Shown here piece after piece: positions 18,411 through 26,791 of a stretch of 60,234 nt of DNA. The first letter of the stretch is position 1; every line of letters starts with the position of its first letter. The notes under the pieces were generated by a model, which saw nothing but the letters and a program-made list of their open reading frames with translations, was not told where the DNA came from and ran no database searches. Origin of the DNA: an uncultured Rubrobacteraceae bacterium (GTDB lineage: Bacteria > Actinomycetota > Rubrobacteria > Rubrobacterales > Rubrobacteraceae); NCBI GenBank assembly GCA_902806065.1, contig CADCVE010000106.1, forward strand, positions 1-60,234, given 5' to 3'. The position numbers were made by a program, and so were the translations under genes.

Positions 18411-18689
18411 TTGACCGGCGAGATACTAGACAAGTTTTCCCAGCTGATAACGACGGCCCTCGGGCTCGTGGCGGCCCTGGCGTGGAACACGGCTATCCAG
18501 AACCTGTTCACCCAGCTCTTTGGTGAGGCGGGAGGTGCTCTGATCGGCCAGTTTATCTACGCAGCCGTTATTACCCTCATCGTAGTCTTCGCCACCATCG
18601 CGGTGAGCCGGGCCGCCGCACGAGCCAAGAAGGCCGAGGAGGAGCGGGACAAGGGTATCCTGGGCCTGGGAGGCCGCTCGAAAGATTGA
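18411..18689 (+). CDS. DUF5654 family small membrane protein
   Basis: A 92-residue protein with two hydrophobic helices (about residues 12-32 and 45-67) and a basic, charged tail (RAAARAKKAEEERDKG). The phrase ALGLVAALAWNTAIQNLF followed by FGEAGG is characteristic of DUF5654, whose function is unknown. The start is TTG at 18411 after AGGAGAAG. It stands alone, 129 bases past the RtcB-like gene, and converges with the bifunctional-nuclease gene. Confidence 0.75.
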   Translation: MTGEILDKFSQLITTALGLVAALAWNTAIQNLFTQLFGEAGGALIGQFIYAAVITLIVVFATIAVSRAAARAKKAEEERDKGILGLGGRSKD

Positions 18690-18706
18690 CCGGCTGCCAG
18701 ACTCTA

Positions 18707-18729
18707 GGGGGAGCTTTTTATCGCCCCCC
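18707..18729. terminator. Weak hairpin between convergent genes
   Basis: GGGGG and CCCCC arms around a T-rich loop (AGCTTTTTATCG) between the convergent DUF5654 and bifunctional-nuclease genes. The stem is only 5 bp, so its function is uncertain. Confidence 0.35.
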
Positions 18730-18742
18730 GTTCGAGGCATTG

Positions 18743-19249
18743 CTACTTGAAGTCGTCCGGGGAGACCCGGTTCATCCAGTCCTTGAACTTATCCACGACC
18801 TCTTCTTCGGGGGCATCCTCCATCGCCTCTGCCTCTTCGAAGACGACGCCAGCCTCTTCTATCACCGTGTCGGAGGCGAAGATGGTAGCGCCGGTGCGTA
18901 CGGCGATGGCGATGGCGTCCGAGGGCCGGGAGTCTACCTCCACGGTGCGGCCTTCTATCTCCACGTGCAGGGTCGCGAAGAAGGTCGAGTCGCGCAGCTC
19001 GGTTACGGTAATGCGTTCCAGGGAGCCGCCCATCTCGGTCATAATGTTGGCGGCGAGGTCGTGGGTAAGGGGCCGGCTAAACTCCTGGTTCTGTAGCTTC
19101 ATCAAGATAGAACGAGCTTCAGGTTGGCCGATCCAGATCGGCAGATAACGGTTCTCGTCCTCGACCTTCAGAATAACTATAGGACTGGAGCTGAAGAGGT
19201 CCAGGTTGATCCCGTAGACGGACATCCGGGTGAAGCCGTTGGCGCTCAC
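18743..19249 (-). CDS. Bifunctional nuclease family protein (BFN/DUF151)
   Basis: A 168-residue protein with the full BFN core: VYGINLDLFSSSPIVILK, LPIWIGQPEA near residue 38, RPLTHDL near 60, and the signature SRPSDAIAIAVRTGA near 107. In plants BFN proteins have RNase and DNase activity; the bacterial role is not firmly known. An acidic tail (EEAEAMEDAPEEE) follows the core. The start is GTG at 19249; an internal ATG at residue 9 (19225) gives the more usual MSVYGI opening and is a fair alternative. It is a single-gene unit. Confidence 0.88.
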   Translation of the reverse strand: MSANGFTRMSVYGINLDLFSSSPIVILKVEDENRYLPIWIGQPEARSILMKLQNQEFSRPLTHDLAANIMTEMGGSLERITVTELRDSTFFATLHVEIEGRTVEVDSRPSDAIAIAVRTGATIFASDTVIEEAGVVFEEAEAMEDAPEEEVVDKFKDWMNRVSPDDFK

Positions 19250-19467
19250 TGGCTATTTCGCTCCTCTCACGCTACGGAATAACAACTGTTTCGTGGCGAG
19301 TATTGGAATCTTATACACTACCCCGATTCTACTTTGCGACCCCCGCCCCTTCAATCTCCAGGCGACCCTTCCGGACAACGCCCCTGGCGACACCCCGCGC
19401 CAGGCGACCCTCCTTGTTGTACAATATCGCGGCGATAAGCTACGCTCCGCGCGGCGGCTTATCCTAA

Positions 19468-19541
<74 letters not shown>

Positions 19542-19997
19542 CTATCAATAACACTCGGTTTGCAGAGAAAATAAAAGAGAGGAGAAAAGGGTCCGGGCAT
19601 GCTCCGGACTCTTGTGCAGCAATACGGTTCTTCTCTGAGAGGATTTTGCGATCCGCAGGTCGGGGCACCCACTCGGGCTAGCTCCCTCACGTTGCATGCG
19701 TCACCTGCGCAGCAAGCCTGGCTCATCGCTCCGTAGAGCATGATTTCTCCCGTCGATAACGAGACGGCTCGGAATCAGGCGAAGAAGCGAATCCAGATAG
19801 AGACGCATTCAAGCGCAATGGGATTCGTTGTGCTGGATAGAACTACGAGCCGAAGTCGAGCTAGCGAGGGGAATGTCTGAGAGGTTGCTCGCCAGGAACA
19901 CTACAAATCCGGTACGGGGTTTCTTAGACCTTATCCAGAAACTATCATACAATAGATGCTCGTGGTTGACGGAGATCTTCGGGAGGCATGAAAAGAG
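19542..19997 (+). other. Gap between tRNA-Ile and the transposase
   Basis: No gene seen. A hairpin GTCCGG/CCGGAC (19591-19609) with weak T tract may end tRNA transcription. No clear inverted-repeat end of the insertion element could be found upstream of the transposase start. Confidence 0.4.
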
Positions 19998-20576
19998 ATG
20001 TCCAGAACTAAACCCTGGATGGTGTCCGACGAGTTTTGGGAGAATGTCGAACCGTTGGTGCCAGAGGCGCCTTCGCACGAGAGGGGCGGCAGACCCCGCA
20101 TGCCCAACCGCCAGGCGTTCGAGGCGATGGTCTACGTTTTGCGTACCGGCATTCAGTGGAACGCCCTACCCCGAGAGCTTGGGGCGAGCTCGACGGTACA
20201 TGCGCGCTTTCAGGAGTGGGAACGGGAGGGGTTCTTCGAGGAACTCTGGCGGGCGGGTCTCGTGGAGTACGAGGAGATGGAGGGTATCGAGTGGGAGTGG
20301 CAATCGGTGGATGGGGTGATGACGAAGGCCCCTTTAGGACGCGGCGCGACCGGTCCCAACCCCACTGATCGGGCCAAGAAAGGGGTAAAGCGCAGCATGC
20401 TCACCGACGGGACGGGCATCCCATTGGCGGTCGTGGTCGATGGGGCCAACCGCAACGACGCGAAGCTCTTGGCGGCCACCCTCGATGGGATCGTGGTGGC
20501 TCGCCCAACCTCCGAAGAAGAAGAAGAAGAAGGCTCCGAGCATCTGTGTCTGGACGCGGGCTACGATTCTACGTAG
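19998..20576 (+). pseudogene. Truncated IS5-family transposase
   Basis: N-terminal 192 residues of an IS5-type DDE transposase. The DUF4096 region is intact (WMVSDEFWENVEPLVP, GGRPRMPNRQAFEAMVYVLR, GIQWNALPREL) and the first catalytic Asp is in the QSVDGVMTKAP block. It then reads GTGIPLAVVVDGANRNDAK and LCLDAGYDST and stops at TAG. The rest, normally about 80 residues with the catalytic Glu and the WVVERTHSWL-type signature, is absent. The sequence beyond the stop does not resume a transposase frame. It is an insertion-sequence remnant next to tRNA-Ile, and cannot move by itself. Confidence 0.8.
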
Positions 20577-20866
20577 TTCCCTTGAGCTTGGAAAACGTAT
20601 AAAGTTGAATATATGTGATGTTTTTGGACGGATAGAGAAGAGACTAGTAGGTAGAGCAGGAGAAACAGAAGTCGGGCCGGGCTCTTTAGAAGGGGGGAGA
20701 TTACCAGCCGGGTCAGGGGATTGCTCTACTCTATCTGAAGGTGCTTCTATACGGAACGTTGGTCTAGGGTACCTATCCAACCGGTATCTGGCTAGTTCTA
20801 CGGTCAAGGGCCTTGATCCAGGGGCAGCACGAGTACAAGTAGAGAATTATGCGGAGGGGGAACAGA
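20577..20866 (+). other. Gap between transposase remnant and secreted-protein genes
   Basis: No gene recognised. It should include the promoter of the secreted-protein cluster, but I could not assign convincing -35 and -10 boxes. Confidence 0.3.
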
Positions 20867-21205
20867 ATGAGGAAGATGATGTTGCTGGCGGCGCTCTTGG
20901 CGATGCTGGTGGTTGCGGCTATTCCGGCCATAGCGCAAGTCGAGCAGGGCTTCGATCAGGAGACCGAGAGCGGCGACGTGAACCAGACGTTCGAGATCTC
21001 CGGTGGCGGCGACAACGGTAGCTCGTGCGTGAACGTCAACGGCAATGTGAACACTGGTAACCTGCAGAACCAGAGCGGCTCCATCCAGTACGCTTCGGAC
21101 ACCGAGGACTTCGAGCAAGAGGACCTCAGCAACGCGCTCAACGTGGGCGGTACCTCGACGGTGACGTGCGACCAGCAGGTCAACCAGGCTGCATCTGCCG
21201 GCTAA
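20867..21205 (+). CDS. Small secreted protein, NTGNLQ family, copy 1
   Basis: A 112-residue exported protein of a family I do not recognise. A classical signal peptide (MRKMMLLAALLAMLVVAAIPA) ends in AIAQ. The mature part is polar and rich in Asn, Gln, Gly and acid residues, with blocks SGDVNQTFE, NVNTGNLQNQSGS, DTEDFEQEDLSNAL and the end VTCDQQVNQAASAG. It has two cysteines that could form a disulfide. The ATG at 20867 follows GGAGGGGG. The next gene is a clear paralogue with the same block order. There is no membrane anchor, so the product is probably released or held in the envelope. Its function is unknown. Confidence 0.8.
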   Translation: MRKMMLLAALLAMLVVAAIPAIAQVEQGFDQETESGDVNQTFEISGGGDNGSSCVNVNGNVNTGNLQNQSGSIQYASDTEDFEQEDLSNALNVGGTSTVTCDQQVNQAASAG

Positions 21206-21235
21206 GGACGAGATAGCAGCCACGCATTAATCGCT

Positions 21236-21266
21236 AGGAGTAGGGTCTTCTTTGGACCCTACTCCT
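21236..21266 (+). terminator. Hairpin between the two NTGNLQ genes
   Basis: Perfect 12-bp inverted repeat AGGAGTAGGGTC/GACCCTACTCCT with a 7-base loop (TTCTTTG), 30 bases past the first secreted-protein gene. It lacks a T tract, so it may be a 3' stabilising or attenuating hairpin rather than a full terminator. Confidence 0.55.
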
Positions 21267-21282
21267 ATGAAAGGGGGGAGCA

Positions 21283-21666
21283 TTGAACAGCATCGTGCTA
21301 AAGCGGTTGCTGCTCTTGGCGGCAATGGCGGCGATGGTGTTGGCGCTAGCCATACCGGCCTTAGCCAGTACGGCCAACACCGGTAACCTACAAGACGTTC
21401 TAGGCCAAGGCTCAGAGCAAGAAGCCGACAGCGGGGAGATCAATCAGTCTTTCGAGGCCACCGGATCGGGAGACAACTCCAACCAGTGTTTCGGGTTCAA
21501 CGGTACTGCCAACACCGGCAACCTGCAGAGTTCGACTAGCTTCAGCCAGTTCGACTCTGATATAGAGCAGTTCGAGCAAGACGATGTTGGGTCCGATCTT
21601 ACGATAAGTGGCGACTCTCCGGTGACGTGCGACCAGCAGGTCAACCAGGCCGCGTCGGCCGGCTAA
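21283..21666 (+). CDS. Small secreted protein, NTGNLQ family, copy 2
   Basis: A 127-residue paralogue of the gene at 20867. Signal peptide (LLLLAAMAAMVLALAIPALA), then two NTGNLQ blocks (residues 32-37 and near 76), SGEINQSFEATGSGDN, SDIEQFEQDDVGSDL, and the identical C-terminal VTCDQQVNQAASAG. Copy 1 has only one NTGNLQ block, so this copy has an extra repeat near its N terminus. Two cysteines are conserved. The start is TTG at 21283 after AAGGGGGGAG. The pair arose by tandem duplication. It resembles repeat-bearing surface or matrix proteins in composition, but I know no named family. Confidence 0.8.
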   Translation: MNSIVLKRLLLLAAMAAMVLALAIPALASTANTGNLQDVLGQGSEQEADSGEINQSFEATGSGDNSNQCFGFNGTANTGNLQSSTSFSQFDSDIEQFEQDDVGSDLTISGDSPVTCDQQVNQAASAG

Positions 21667-21699
21667 CGACCGGATCGTGGTTTAGCGTTGTTAGTAGAC

Positions 21700-21721
21700 G
21701 GGCCCCTCTTCGTAGGGGTCC
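21700..21721 (+). terminator. Hairpin after NTGNLQ copy 2
   Basis: GGGCCCCT/AGGGGTCC stem of 8 bp with one G-T pair and a six-base CTTCGT loop, 33 bases past the stop. No T run follows. Confidence 0.45.
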
Positions 21722-21760
21722 GCCTCGAATAAAGACCACTTCTTGACAAGGGGGTAGAGG

Positions 21761-22189
21761 TTGAGGAAGTTGATGATGTTGGCGGCGATGCTCGCAGTAG
21801 TCGTGGTGGCCGCTGCTCCGGCGCTTGCCCAGGAGGAAGCGCCCGCGGTGGTCGCCGATTCCACAGGCGATGTTCCTTACGCCAAGGCCGGTGGCGCTGA
21901 GGCGAAGGTTGACTGCCCGGATGGGATTATAGAGTCCAAGGCTGGCGGTGTGGTTGCCAAGACTGACTGTGAGCCTCCGCCACCCCCGCCTGCCCCGGCT
22001 CCGAAGGTCGTTCCGGCGTCCGCACCCGCTCCGGCGCCCGCACCCGCTCCGGGGCCTGCGCCGGCTCCCACGCCTGCTCCCGCGCCCAAGGCGCAGTTGC
22101 CAGCGAGCGGCGGCGTGTCGTTGTTATTGCTTGGCGCTGGTGCTCTGCTAGTTGCTGGCGGCCTCTTGGTCCGCAGGAGCGTTCGGTAG
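21761..22189 (+). CDS. Secreted Pro/Ala-rich protein with sortase-type C terminus
   Basis: A 142-residue cell-wall protein candidate. Signal peptide (residues 1-23, ending ALAQ); a short mature domain with two AKAGG/SKAGG repeats, each followed by V-x-K-x-DC (Cys residues near 52 and 69); a proline-alanine spacer of about 40 residues (PAPAPAP type) that would span the wall; then LPASGG, a hydrophobic helix and RRSVR. LPxxG plus helix plus basic tail is the sortase sorting signal, here with S in place of T. TTG start at 21761 follows AAGGGGGTAGAGG. No sortase gene is in the window. It shares orientation and signal-peptide style with the two genes before it. Confidence 0.8.
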   Translation: MRKLMMLAAMLAVVVVAAAPALAQEEAPAVVADSTGDVPYAKAGGAEAKVDCPDGIIESKAGGVVAKTDCEPPPPPPAPAPKVVPASAPAPAPAPAPGPAPAPTPAPAPKAQLPASGGVSLLLLGAGALLVAGGLLVRRSVR

Positions 22190-22213
22190 TAGCGGCGAAT
22201 AGCATAAAGGAAG

Positions 22214-22243
22214 AAGGGGCAGGGCCATACAGCCTTGCCCCTT
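22214..22243 (+). terminator. Terminator of the secreted-protein cluster
   Basis: 12-bp stem AAGGGGCAGGGC/GCCTTGCCCCTT (one G-T pair) with a six-base loop, followed by CTGTCATTC. It lies 25 bases past the sortase-substrate gene. Confidence 0.6.
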
Positions 22244-22303
22244 CTGTCATTCGCTTGGTTAATGTGCTAGCCCCAATAAACGGGGGCGGAGGGAGGGAGC
22301 GCA

Positions 22304-22738
22304 TTGAAGCGCATATTCTTACTTTTTACGGGGGTCACGCTTGTGGCCACGATGGTGTTCATGAACGTTGTATCGGGTGTCGCTGAGGAAGATCCATCCA
22401 CCGGCAAGCCACCTTTTATTGAGGAAGAGCCTCCTTCCTTTGAGGAGGAACCTCCTTTCGAGGACGAGCCTCCTTTCTTCGAGGAAGGGCCTCCTTTCGA
22501 TGAAGAGCCGCCTTTCTTCGAGAGCGAGCCTCCTTTTGAGGACACTGCGGATGAGCCTCTTGTCGAGGACGGACCAGAGCAGGAAGTACCTCTTTGTGCG
22601 CCGGGGTGGCTGCAGGAGTGGTACCCGGACTGGGCGAGCGGATGGTGGTACTTTTGGTGGTTCCAGTATTGCTATACAAGTGAGGATGGATGGTACAGAA
22701 TGTACGATGTTTGGGAATGGGGATACCCTATGTATTAG
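22304..22738 (+). CDS. Secreted protein with acidic EEPPF repeats and a Trp/Tyr-rich end
   Basis: A 144-residue exported protein of no known family. The signal peptide is residues 1-27 (LFTGVTLVATMVFMNVVSG). Then comes a run of about eight imperfect five-to-eight-residue units of the form E-E-x-PPF between residues 35 and 82, giving an acidic, proline-rich rod. The last 50 residues change sharply to aromatic-rich sequence (WASGWWYFWWFQYCY, DVWEWGYPMY) with two cysteines. The TTG at 22304 follows GGAGGGAG. The repeat suggests an extended stalk with an aromatic, possibly carbohydrate- or surface-binding tip; that is inference. The gene stands alone after a terminator. Confidence 0.7.
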   Translation: MKRIFLLFTGVTLVATMVFMNVVSGVAEEDPSTGKPPFIEEEPPSFEEEPPFEDEPPFFEEGPPFDEEPPFFESEPPFEDTADEPLVEDGPEQEVPLCAPGWLQEWYPDWASGWWYFWWFQYCYTSEDGWYRMYDVWEWGYPMY

Positions 22739-23144
22739 TGAGTGAACTCCACTATCTTGGCCCGTTGTGCGTGCTACTGGCAGTTATAGCAGCAGAGATA
22801 CAGACTAGTAGCTTCGAGCTGATCAGTGCCCAAACACTTCGGAGCCATGATTGGTCTGACTGGTAAGAGGTCTGCAAGTGGTAGTACTGAGCTTGGCACG
22901 AACACGGGGGCTGGAAAATTCTCCGTAACGACGGCTAGTGTTGGATAGGAAAACTAGTAGGGTGGACTCTTCAGGAGTTCACCCTCTCACATTGTCCGAC
23001 TTAGAGATCGTTTAACGGCTTACGTGGCTTTGCATCAAAAGCCAGATTTGAACACTAGAGGTAGCAGTTTGGCTGTGAGTAGACTACCTCTTATTTATAG
23101 CCGTTTGTAACTTTGATGCAAAGCCGTTGACGGCTAAGATTCCC
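22739..23144. other. Gene-free stretch containing a MITE-like palindrome
   Basis: About 400 bases without a gene between the EEPPF protein and the DUF309 gene. The right part holds the inverted-repeat unit listed at 23026-23125. Nothing else is recognised. Confidence 0.5.
23026..23125. repeat. 100-bp nested palindrome, MITE-like
   Basis: Outer arms GGCTTTGCATCAAA (23026-23039) and its exact complement TTTGATGCAAAGCC (23112-23125); inner arms AGAGGTAG (23057-23064) and CTACCTCT (23084-23091). It encodes nothing. The size and terminal inverted repeats suggest a miniature inverted-repeat element or a large RNA hairpin. No clear target-site duplication is visible. Confidence 0.6.
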
Positions 23145-23573
23145 TTACGCCCACTCCACTTTGGGGACCTTTGACCTGTCGAACTCTTGTATACGGTCGC
23201 GTCCTATCTCCTCTAGCTCTTCGAGGCACTGTTCGCTCTCCCGGACGAGCCTGGATACGTCTATACCGAGGGTTACGGGTTCGAACTCTTTGAGGCGGGT
23301 TGTTCCGTTGCGGATCAGGCTGGTGGCGCCGCGCCAGTTGCCGTTTTGCTGATGGTAGAAGCCGACGCCGACCTGCAGGATACCCTGGTACAGAAAACGG
23401 ACGTTGCGGGACTCTTGCATCCAGGCCTCTTCGAGGTACTCGTGGCACTCGTAGAACTCGCCCTTGTTGAACTCCTCGATGCCTTTGAGGACGAGGTCCG
23501 GGACGTCTCCAGGTTTATTTCCGCCGGCTTCGCCGTTGAAGTCGTCGTCGTCTCTAGCCGCAACAGCCTCCAC
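23145..23573 (-). CDS. DUF309 family protein
   Basis: A 142-residue, mostly helical protein. The DUF309 signature is clear: GIEEFNKGEFYECHEYLEEAW followed by FLYQGILQVGVGFYHQQNGNWRGA. The family's function is unknown; the His and Glu residues in the signature are conserved. The frame is open into the upstream gene. I chose the GTG at 23573, which overlaps the stop of the zinc-ribbon gene by about 20 bases and would allow coupled translation; another GTG lies at 23591. The N-terminal 20 residues are acidic and poorly conserved. Confidence 0.75.
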   Translation of the reverse strand: MEAVAARDDDDFNGEAGGNKPGDVPDLVLKGIEEFNKGEFYECHEYLEEAWMQESRNVRFLYQGILQVGVGFYHQQNGNWRGATSLIRNGTTRLKEFEPVTLGIDVSRLVRESEQCLEELEEIGRDRIQEFDRSKVPKVEWA

Positions 23574-23799
23574 CGCAGCAGCCACCGCCACCGCCGCCGC
23601 CAGCCATGCGAGCGTTCATCACGGGGTTGGTAGAGAGGGCGGAGGCACCCGGGGTGATCGAGGTGAAGTTAGAGATCAAACGCCGCGACTCGAACCCACC
23701 GCAATCCGGACACTCCGCAGCTTCGTCAGCCGCACTCATCGAACGCATCAACTCGAACTGCTCCTCGCAATCGGAGCACTTGTACTCGTAGAGAGCCAT
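23554..23799 (-). CDS. FmdB-type zinc-ribbon protein
   Basis: An 81-residue protein beginning MALYEYKCSDCEEQFE with a second CPDCGG pair near residue 31, the two CxxC knuckles of the FmdB/putative regulatory zinc ribbon. It ends in a Gly/Cys run (GGGGGGGCCGGGCCG), also common in this family. The ATG at 23799 follows GAGGTGG. It overlaps the downstream DUF309 gene and is probably co-translated with it. Its role is not established; a regulatory or metal-carrying role is usually assumed. Confidence 0.85.
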   Translation of the reverse strand: MALYEYKCSDCEEQFELMRSMSAADEAAECPDCGGFESRRLISNFTSITPGASALSTNPVMNARMAGGGGGGGCCGGGCCG

Positions 23800-23990
23800 A
23801 GTTCCACCTCTCGGTCGATGATATTGAACGATTATTGTACCCCGGTCACGTATCTCGTGGCTGCGGTGGACCTTTCGAGGCGCTGTAAGTGAAATCTACT
23901 TTAAATCGCTTTGCGGGAGTTGTCAGTCATGGGGTTGTTAGATAGAGTTGCGTGTTATTGGTGTAACCGGAGTGGAAGGCGTCTAAATTT

Positions 23991-26507
23991 ATGTCAGCAG
24001 AAGGGGTCAAGTTAGACAAGAAAGGCACCGCCCGCAAGGGGTCTTCTGGTTCGGGCGGGATCCCTTTGATGATCCTTTTCTCGGTGACGATATTCGTAAG
24101 CGCTGCACTCTTGTTCCTGGTCGAGCCGATGTTCGCCAAGTTCATCCTGCCGCTGTTCGGGAGCACGCCCGCGGTGTGGACTGGCTCCATGATGTTCTTC
24201 CAGGCGGCGCTGCTTGTCGGCTACCTTTACGTACACCTTACGACTACCTGGCTCGGTGCCCGCCGGCAGGCCGTTCTACATCTCGTTGTCGTGCTGTTGC
24301 CGCTGCTGGTCCTGCCTTTAGCCAGGCCTGGTGGTGAGTGGGCGCCTTCTGCGGAGGGAACCCCGATCTTCTTGCTTCTGGGGCTGCTCCTAGTTACGGT
24401 GGGGCTCCCGTTCTTCGCGATCTCGACAACCAACCCCCTGGTCCAGAGATGGCTCGCCGACACCGATCATCCCGCCGCCAAAGACCCCTACTTCCTTTAC
24501 CGGGCGAGTAACCTTGGCAGCGTAATAGGGTTGCTAGGCTACCCGCTGGTGGTAGAGCGTGGGCTGACGCTCCAGAACCAGGGCCTGATATGGTCGTTGA
24601 GTTACGGGCTGCTGATAGTCCTGGTCTTCGCCTCGGCGGTGATGCTTTGGCGTTCTACTCCCGCCACTCCAGAGACGCGGGAAGAGGAGGCGGAACCGCT
24701 GGCCGGAGACCCCATAAGCGGGGGTGGCTCTTCTCAGACCGCCGAGCCTTCGCTCGCCACCCCCGGGCTCACAGGGGACGTTACGATCTGGCGGCGACTG
24801 CGGTGGATCGGGCTTACGTTCGTCCCTTCGAGCATGATGCTCGGTGTTACGGCCTTTATAACGACAGATATTACGCCGATTCCGCTGCTGTGGGTGGCCC
24901 CGCTCTCTCTGTACCTGTTCTCGTTCGTGATCGTCTTCTCGCCGAGCCAGAGAATACCCGACCTGATCCACAAGATAATGGTCGGGGCGCTGCCGCTAAT
25001 GATGGCGGTGCTGGTGATAACTATTCTCATGGATATGCGCGACCCATTCTACTTATTCATATTGCTGCATCTTCTGGGCTTCTTCGTGGTGACGATGGTG
25101 CTGCACGGCGAGGTGGCGCGGGACCGTCCGCCGGCGCGGTACCTCACGGAGTTCTACCTGTGGATAGCCGTTGGAGGCGTCCTGGGCGGTGTATTCAACG
25201 CCGTCATCGCACCGGTCGCGTTCGACACGGTGATCGAGTACCAGCTTGCGATAGTGCTCGCATGCATGTTCGTGCCGGGGCTCGTGCTCTCGCGTCTGCT
25301 CGGGGGCACCCGCGCGGAGCGGGACGCTGCCCGCGGTAGCGAGGAAGGGCAGGGTTCCGAAAGGTCCGCCGGGGGCGAGGAAAATGAGGTGAGCCGCAAC
25401 GGTAGCGGAAGTGGCGCGCACCGGTCGTCCCCGCGCTGGCTGGGTCTCGCACTGGACGTGGCTCTGCCCGTGGTTGTTGGTGTGGCGCTCTTGGCGGTCG
25501 GCTGGGCCGTGGATCAGGGGACCTTCGATTCCTTGAACGGGGCATTCAACTCTTTGGTGGGTTCGGCTGTCCTGGATAGAAGCGTCATCTGGTCAACGGC
25601 TATCGGTCTGGGTATCGGGGTGAGCCTGTGGTTCGCTTACTCGGCCAGCCGTCCTATCCGCTTCGGGCTGTGCATCGCGGCGATCGTGCTGGCCGTTAGC
25701 TTCGCGGAGGCCGAGGAGGCGACGCTCTTCGAGGACCGCAGTTTCTTCGGGGTGTACAGGGTCACGGGCGATCAGGATCTCCACACTCTCGTCTTCGGCA
25801 GCACCAACCACGGCGCCCAGATCTTCGGGACCGAGACTCCCGTACCGACCACTTACTATCACAGCACAGGACCGATAGGACAGGTCTTCGATGCCTTGCC
25901 CGAGGACGTGACCTCGAAGCCGGCCGTGATCGGGCTGGGTACCGGCACCATGTCCTGCTACAACAACCCCGGTCAGCAAATGACCTTCTACGAGATAGAC
26001 CCCCTGATCGAACGCGTCGCCCGTAACGAGAACTTGTTTACTTACCTGCGCGACTGTCCGGGCGAGAACGAGGTGGTCATCGGCGACGCTCGCCTCTCCA
26101 TGGCCGAAGCCCCGGATGGGAGCTACGGGGTGATCGCGGCGGACGCCTTCAGCTCCGACGCTATACCCGTTCACCTGATGACCCGCGAGGCCATAGATAT
26201 GTACTTCGATAAGCTGCAGGACAACGGGGTCCTGGCTATGCACATCTCCAACAGGCACCTGGAACTTGAACCCGTACTCGGTAACGTCGCTCAAGACGCC
26301 GGACTCACCTGCCGGGCCCAGTACGATCAGGAGAACGAAGGCATACCGGGCAAATTCGTCTCCCACTGGGTAGTAATGACCCGCGAGGAGGGGAACCTCG
26401 GTAGCATGGCTGGCGATGAGCGGTGGCGGCCCTGCGGCCAGGAACCAGGCTCCGCAGTCTGGACCGACGACTACTCGAACCTGCTCAGCACCTTCCAGTG
26501 GAACTAA
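23991..26507 (+). CDS. Fused MFS-like membrane / spermidine-synthase-like protein, copy A
   Basis: An 838-residue protein with a large membrane part and a C-terminal aminopropyltransferase-like domain. The first membrane block (residues 23-220, about six helices, SAALLFLVEPMFAKFILPLFG) is followed by a polar loop, a second block (about 270-430), another polar Ser/Gly/Glu-rich insert, and two or three more helices. The Rossmann domain shows VIGLGTGTMSCY, FYEIDPLIERVA, IGDARLSMAEAP and AADAFSSDAIPVHLMTREA, matching spermidine-synthase folds. Fused MFS/spermidine-synthase proteins are known as a family, but substrate and reaction are not. A paralogue lies at 34598-37105 on the other strand. A strong terminator follows at 26540. 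Confidence 0.85.
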   Translation: MSAEGVKLDKKGTARKGSSGSGGIPLMILFSVTIFVSAALLFLVEPMFAKFILPLFGSTPAVWTGSMMFFQAALLVGYLYVHLTTTWLGARRQAVLHLVVVLLPLLVLPLARPGGEWAPSAEGTPIFLLLGLLLVTVGLPFFAISTTNPLVQRWLADTDHPAAKDPYFLYRASNLGSVIGLLGYPLVVERGLTLQNQGLIWSLSYGLLIVLVFASAVMLWRSTPATPETREEEAEPLAGDPISGGGSSQTAEPSLATPGLTGDVTIWRRLRWIGLTFVPSSMMLGVTAFITTDITPIPLLWVAPLSLYLFSFVIVFSPSQRIPDLIHKIMVGALPLMMAVLVITILMDMRDPFYLFILLHLLGFFVVTMVLHGEVARDRPPARYLTEFYLWIAVGGVLGGVFNAVIAPVAFDTVIEYQLAIVLACMFVPGLVLSRLLGGTRAERDAARGSEEGQGSERSAGGEENEVSRNGSGSGAHRSSPRWLGLALDVALPVVVGVALLAVGWAVDQGTFDSLNGAFNSLVGSAVLDRSVIWSTAIGLGIGVSLWFAYSASRPIRFGLCIAAIVLAVSFAEAEEATLFEDRSFFGVYRVTGDQDLHTLVFGSTNHGAQIFGTETPVPTTYYHSTGPIGQVFDALPEDVTSKPAVIGLGTGTMSCYNNPGQQMTFYEIDPLIERVARNENLFTYLRDCPGENEVVIGDARLSMAEAPDGSYGVIAADAFSSDAIPVHLMTREAIDMYFDKLQDNGVLAMHISNRHLELEPVLGNVAQDAGLTCRAQYDQENEGIPGKFVSHWVVMTREEGNLGSMAGDERWRPCGQEPGSAVWTDDYSNLLSTFQWN

Positions 26508-26539
26508 CTTCTAGAGTACCCCTATCGTAGTCGTTGAAC

Positions 26540-26571
26540 GGGCCGGTCTCCGAGAGGAGGCTGGCCCTTTT
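26540..26571 (+). terminator. Strong rho-independent terminator
   Basis: 12-bp stem GGGCCGGTCTCC/GGAGGCTGGCCC (two G-T pairs) capped by a GAGA tetraloop and followed by TTTTA, 32 bases after the MFS/spermidine-synthase copy A stop. Confidence 0.88.
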
Positions 26572-26791
26572 ATCTCGTTGCCGACGGCGATACTCCTGGC
26601 CGGCTGTAGAAGGCACGGAGTATAAAGCTCGTACCCCGGACGGGGCTAACAAGCAAGATATAGTGGGCTTATCTACCGTCTTCCTTTACAGTCCTTGTGA
26701 AAAACGCTCTAGAAGCGGTAGCTGGCGAGACTTTGCAAGAGGTCCTCGGCTATCTGCAAACCTCGGATACCCACCAGGTCCGCGAAGGCTT

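Noticed and set aside
22416-22560. Regular short repeats as a possible CRISPR array
   Set aside because: Units are too short, imperfect and translate into the EEPPF protein repeat; there are no spacers.
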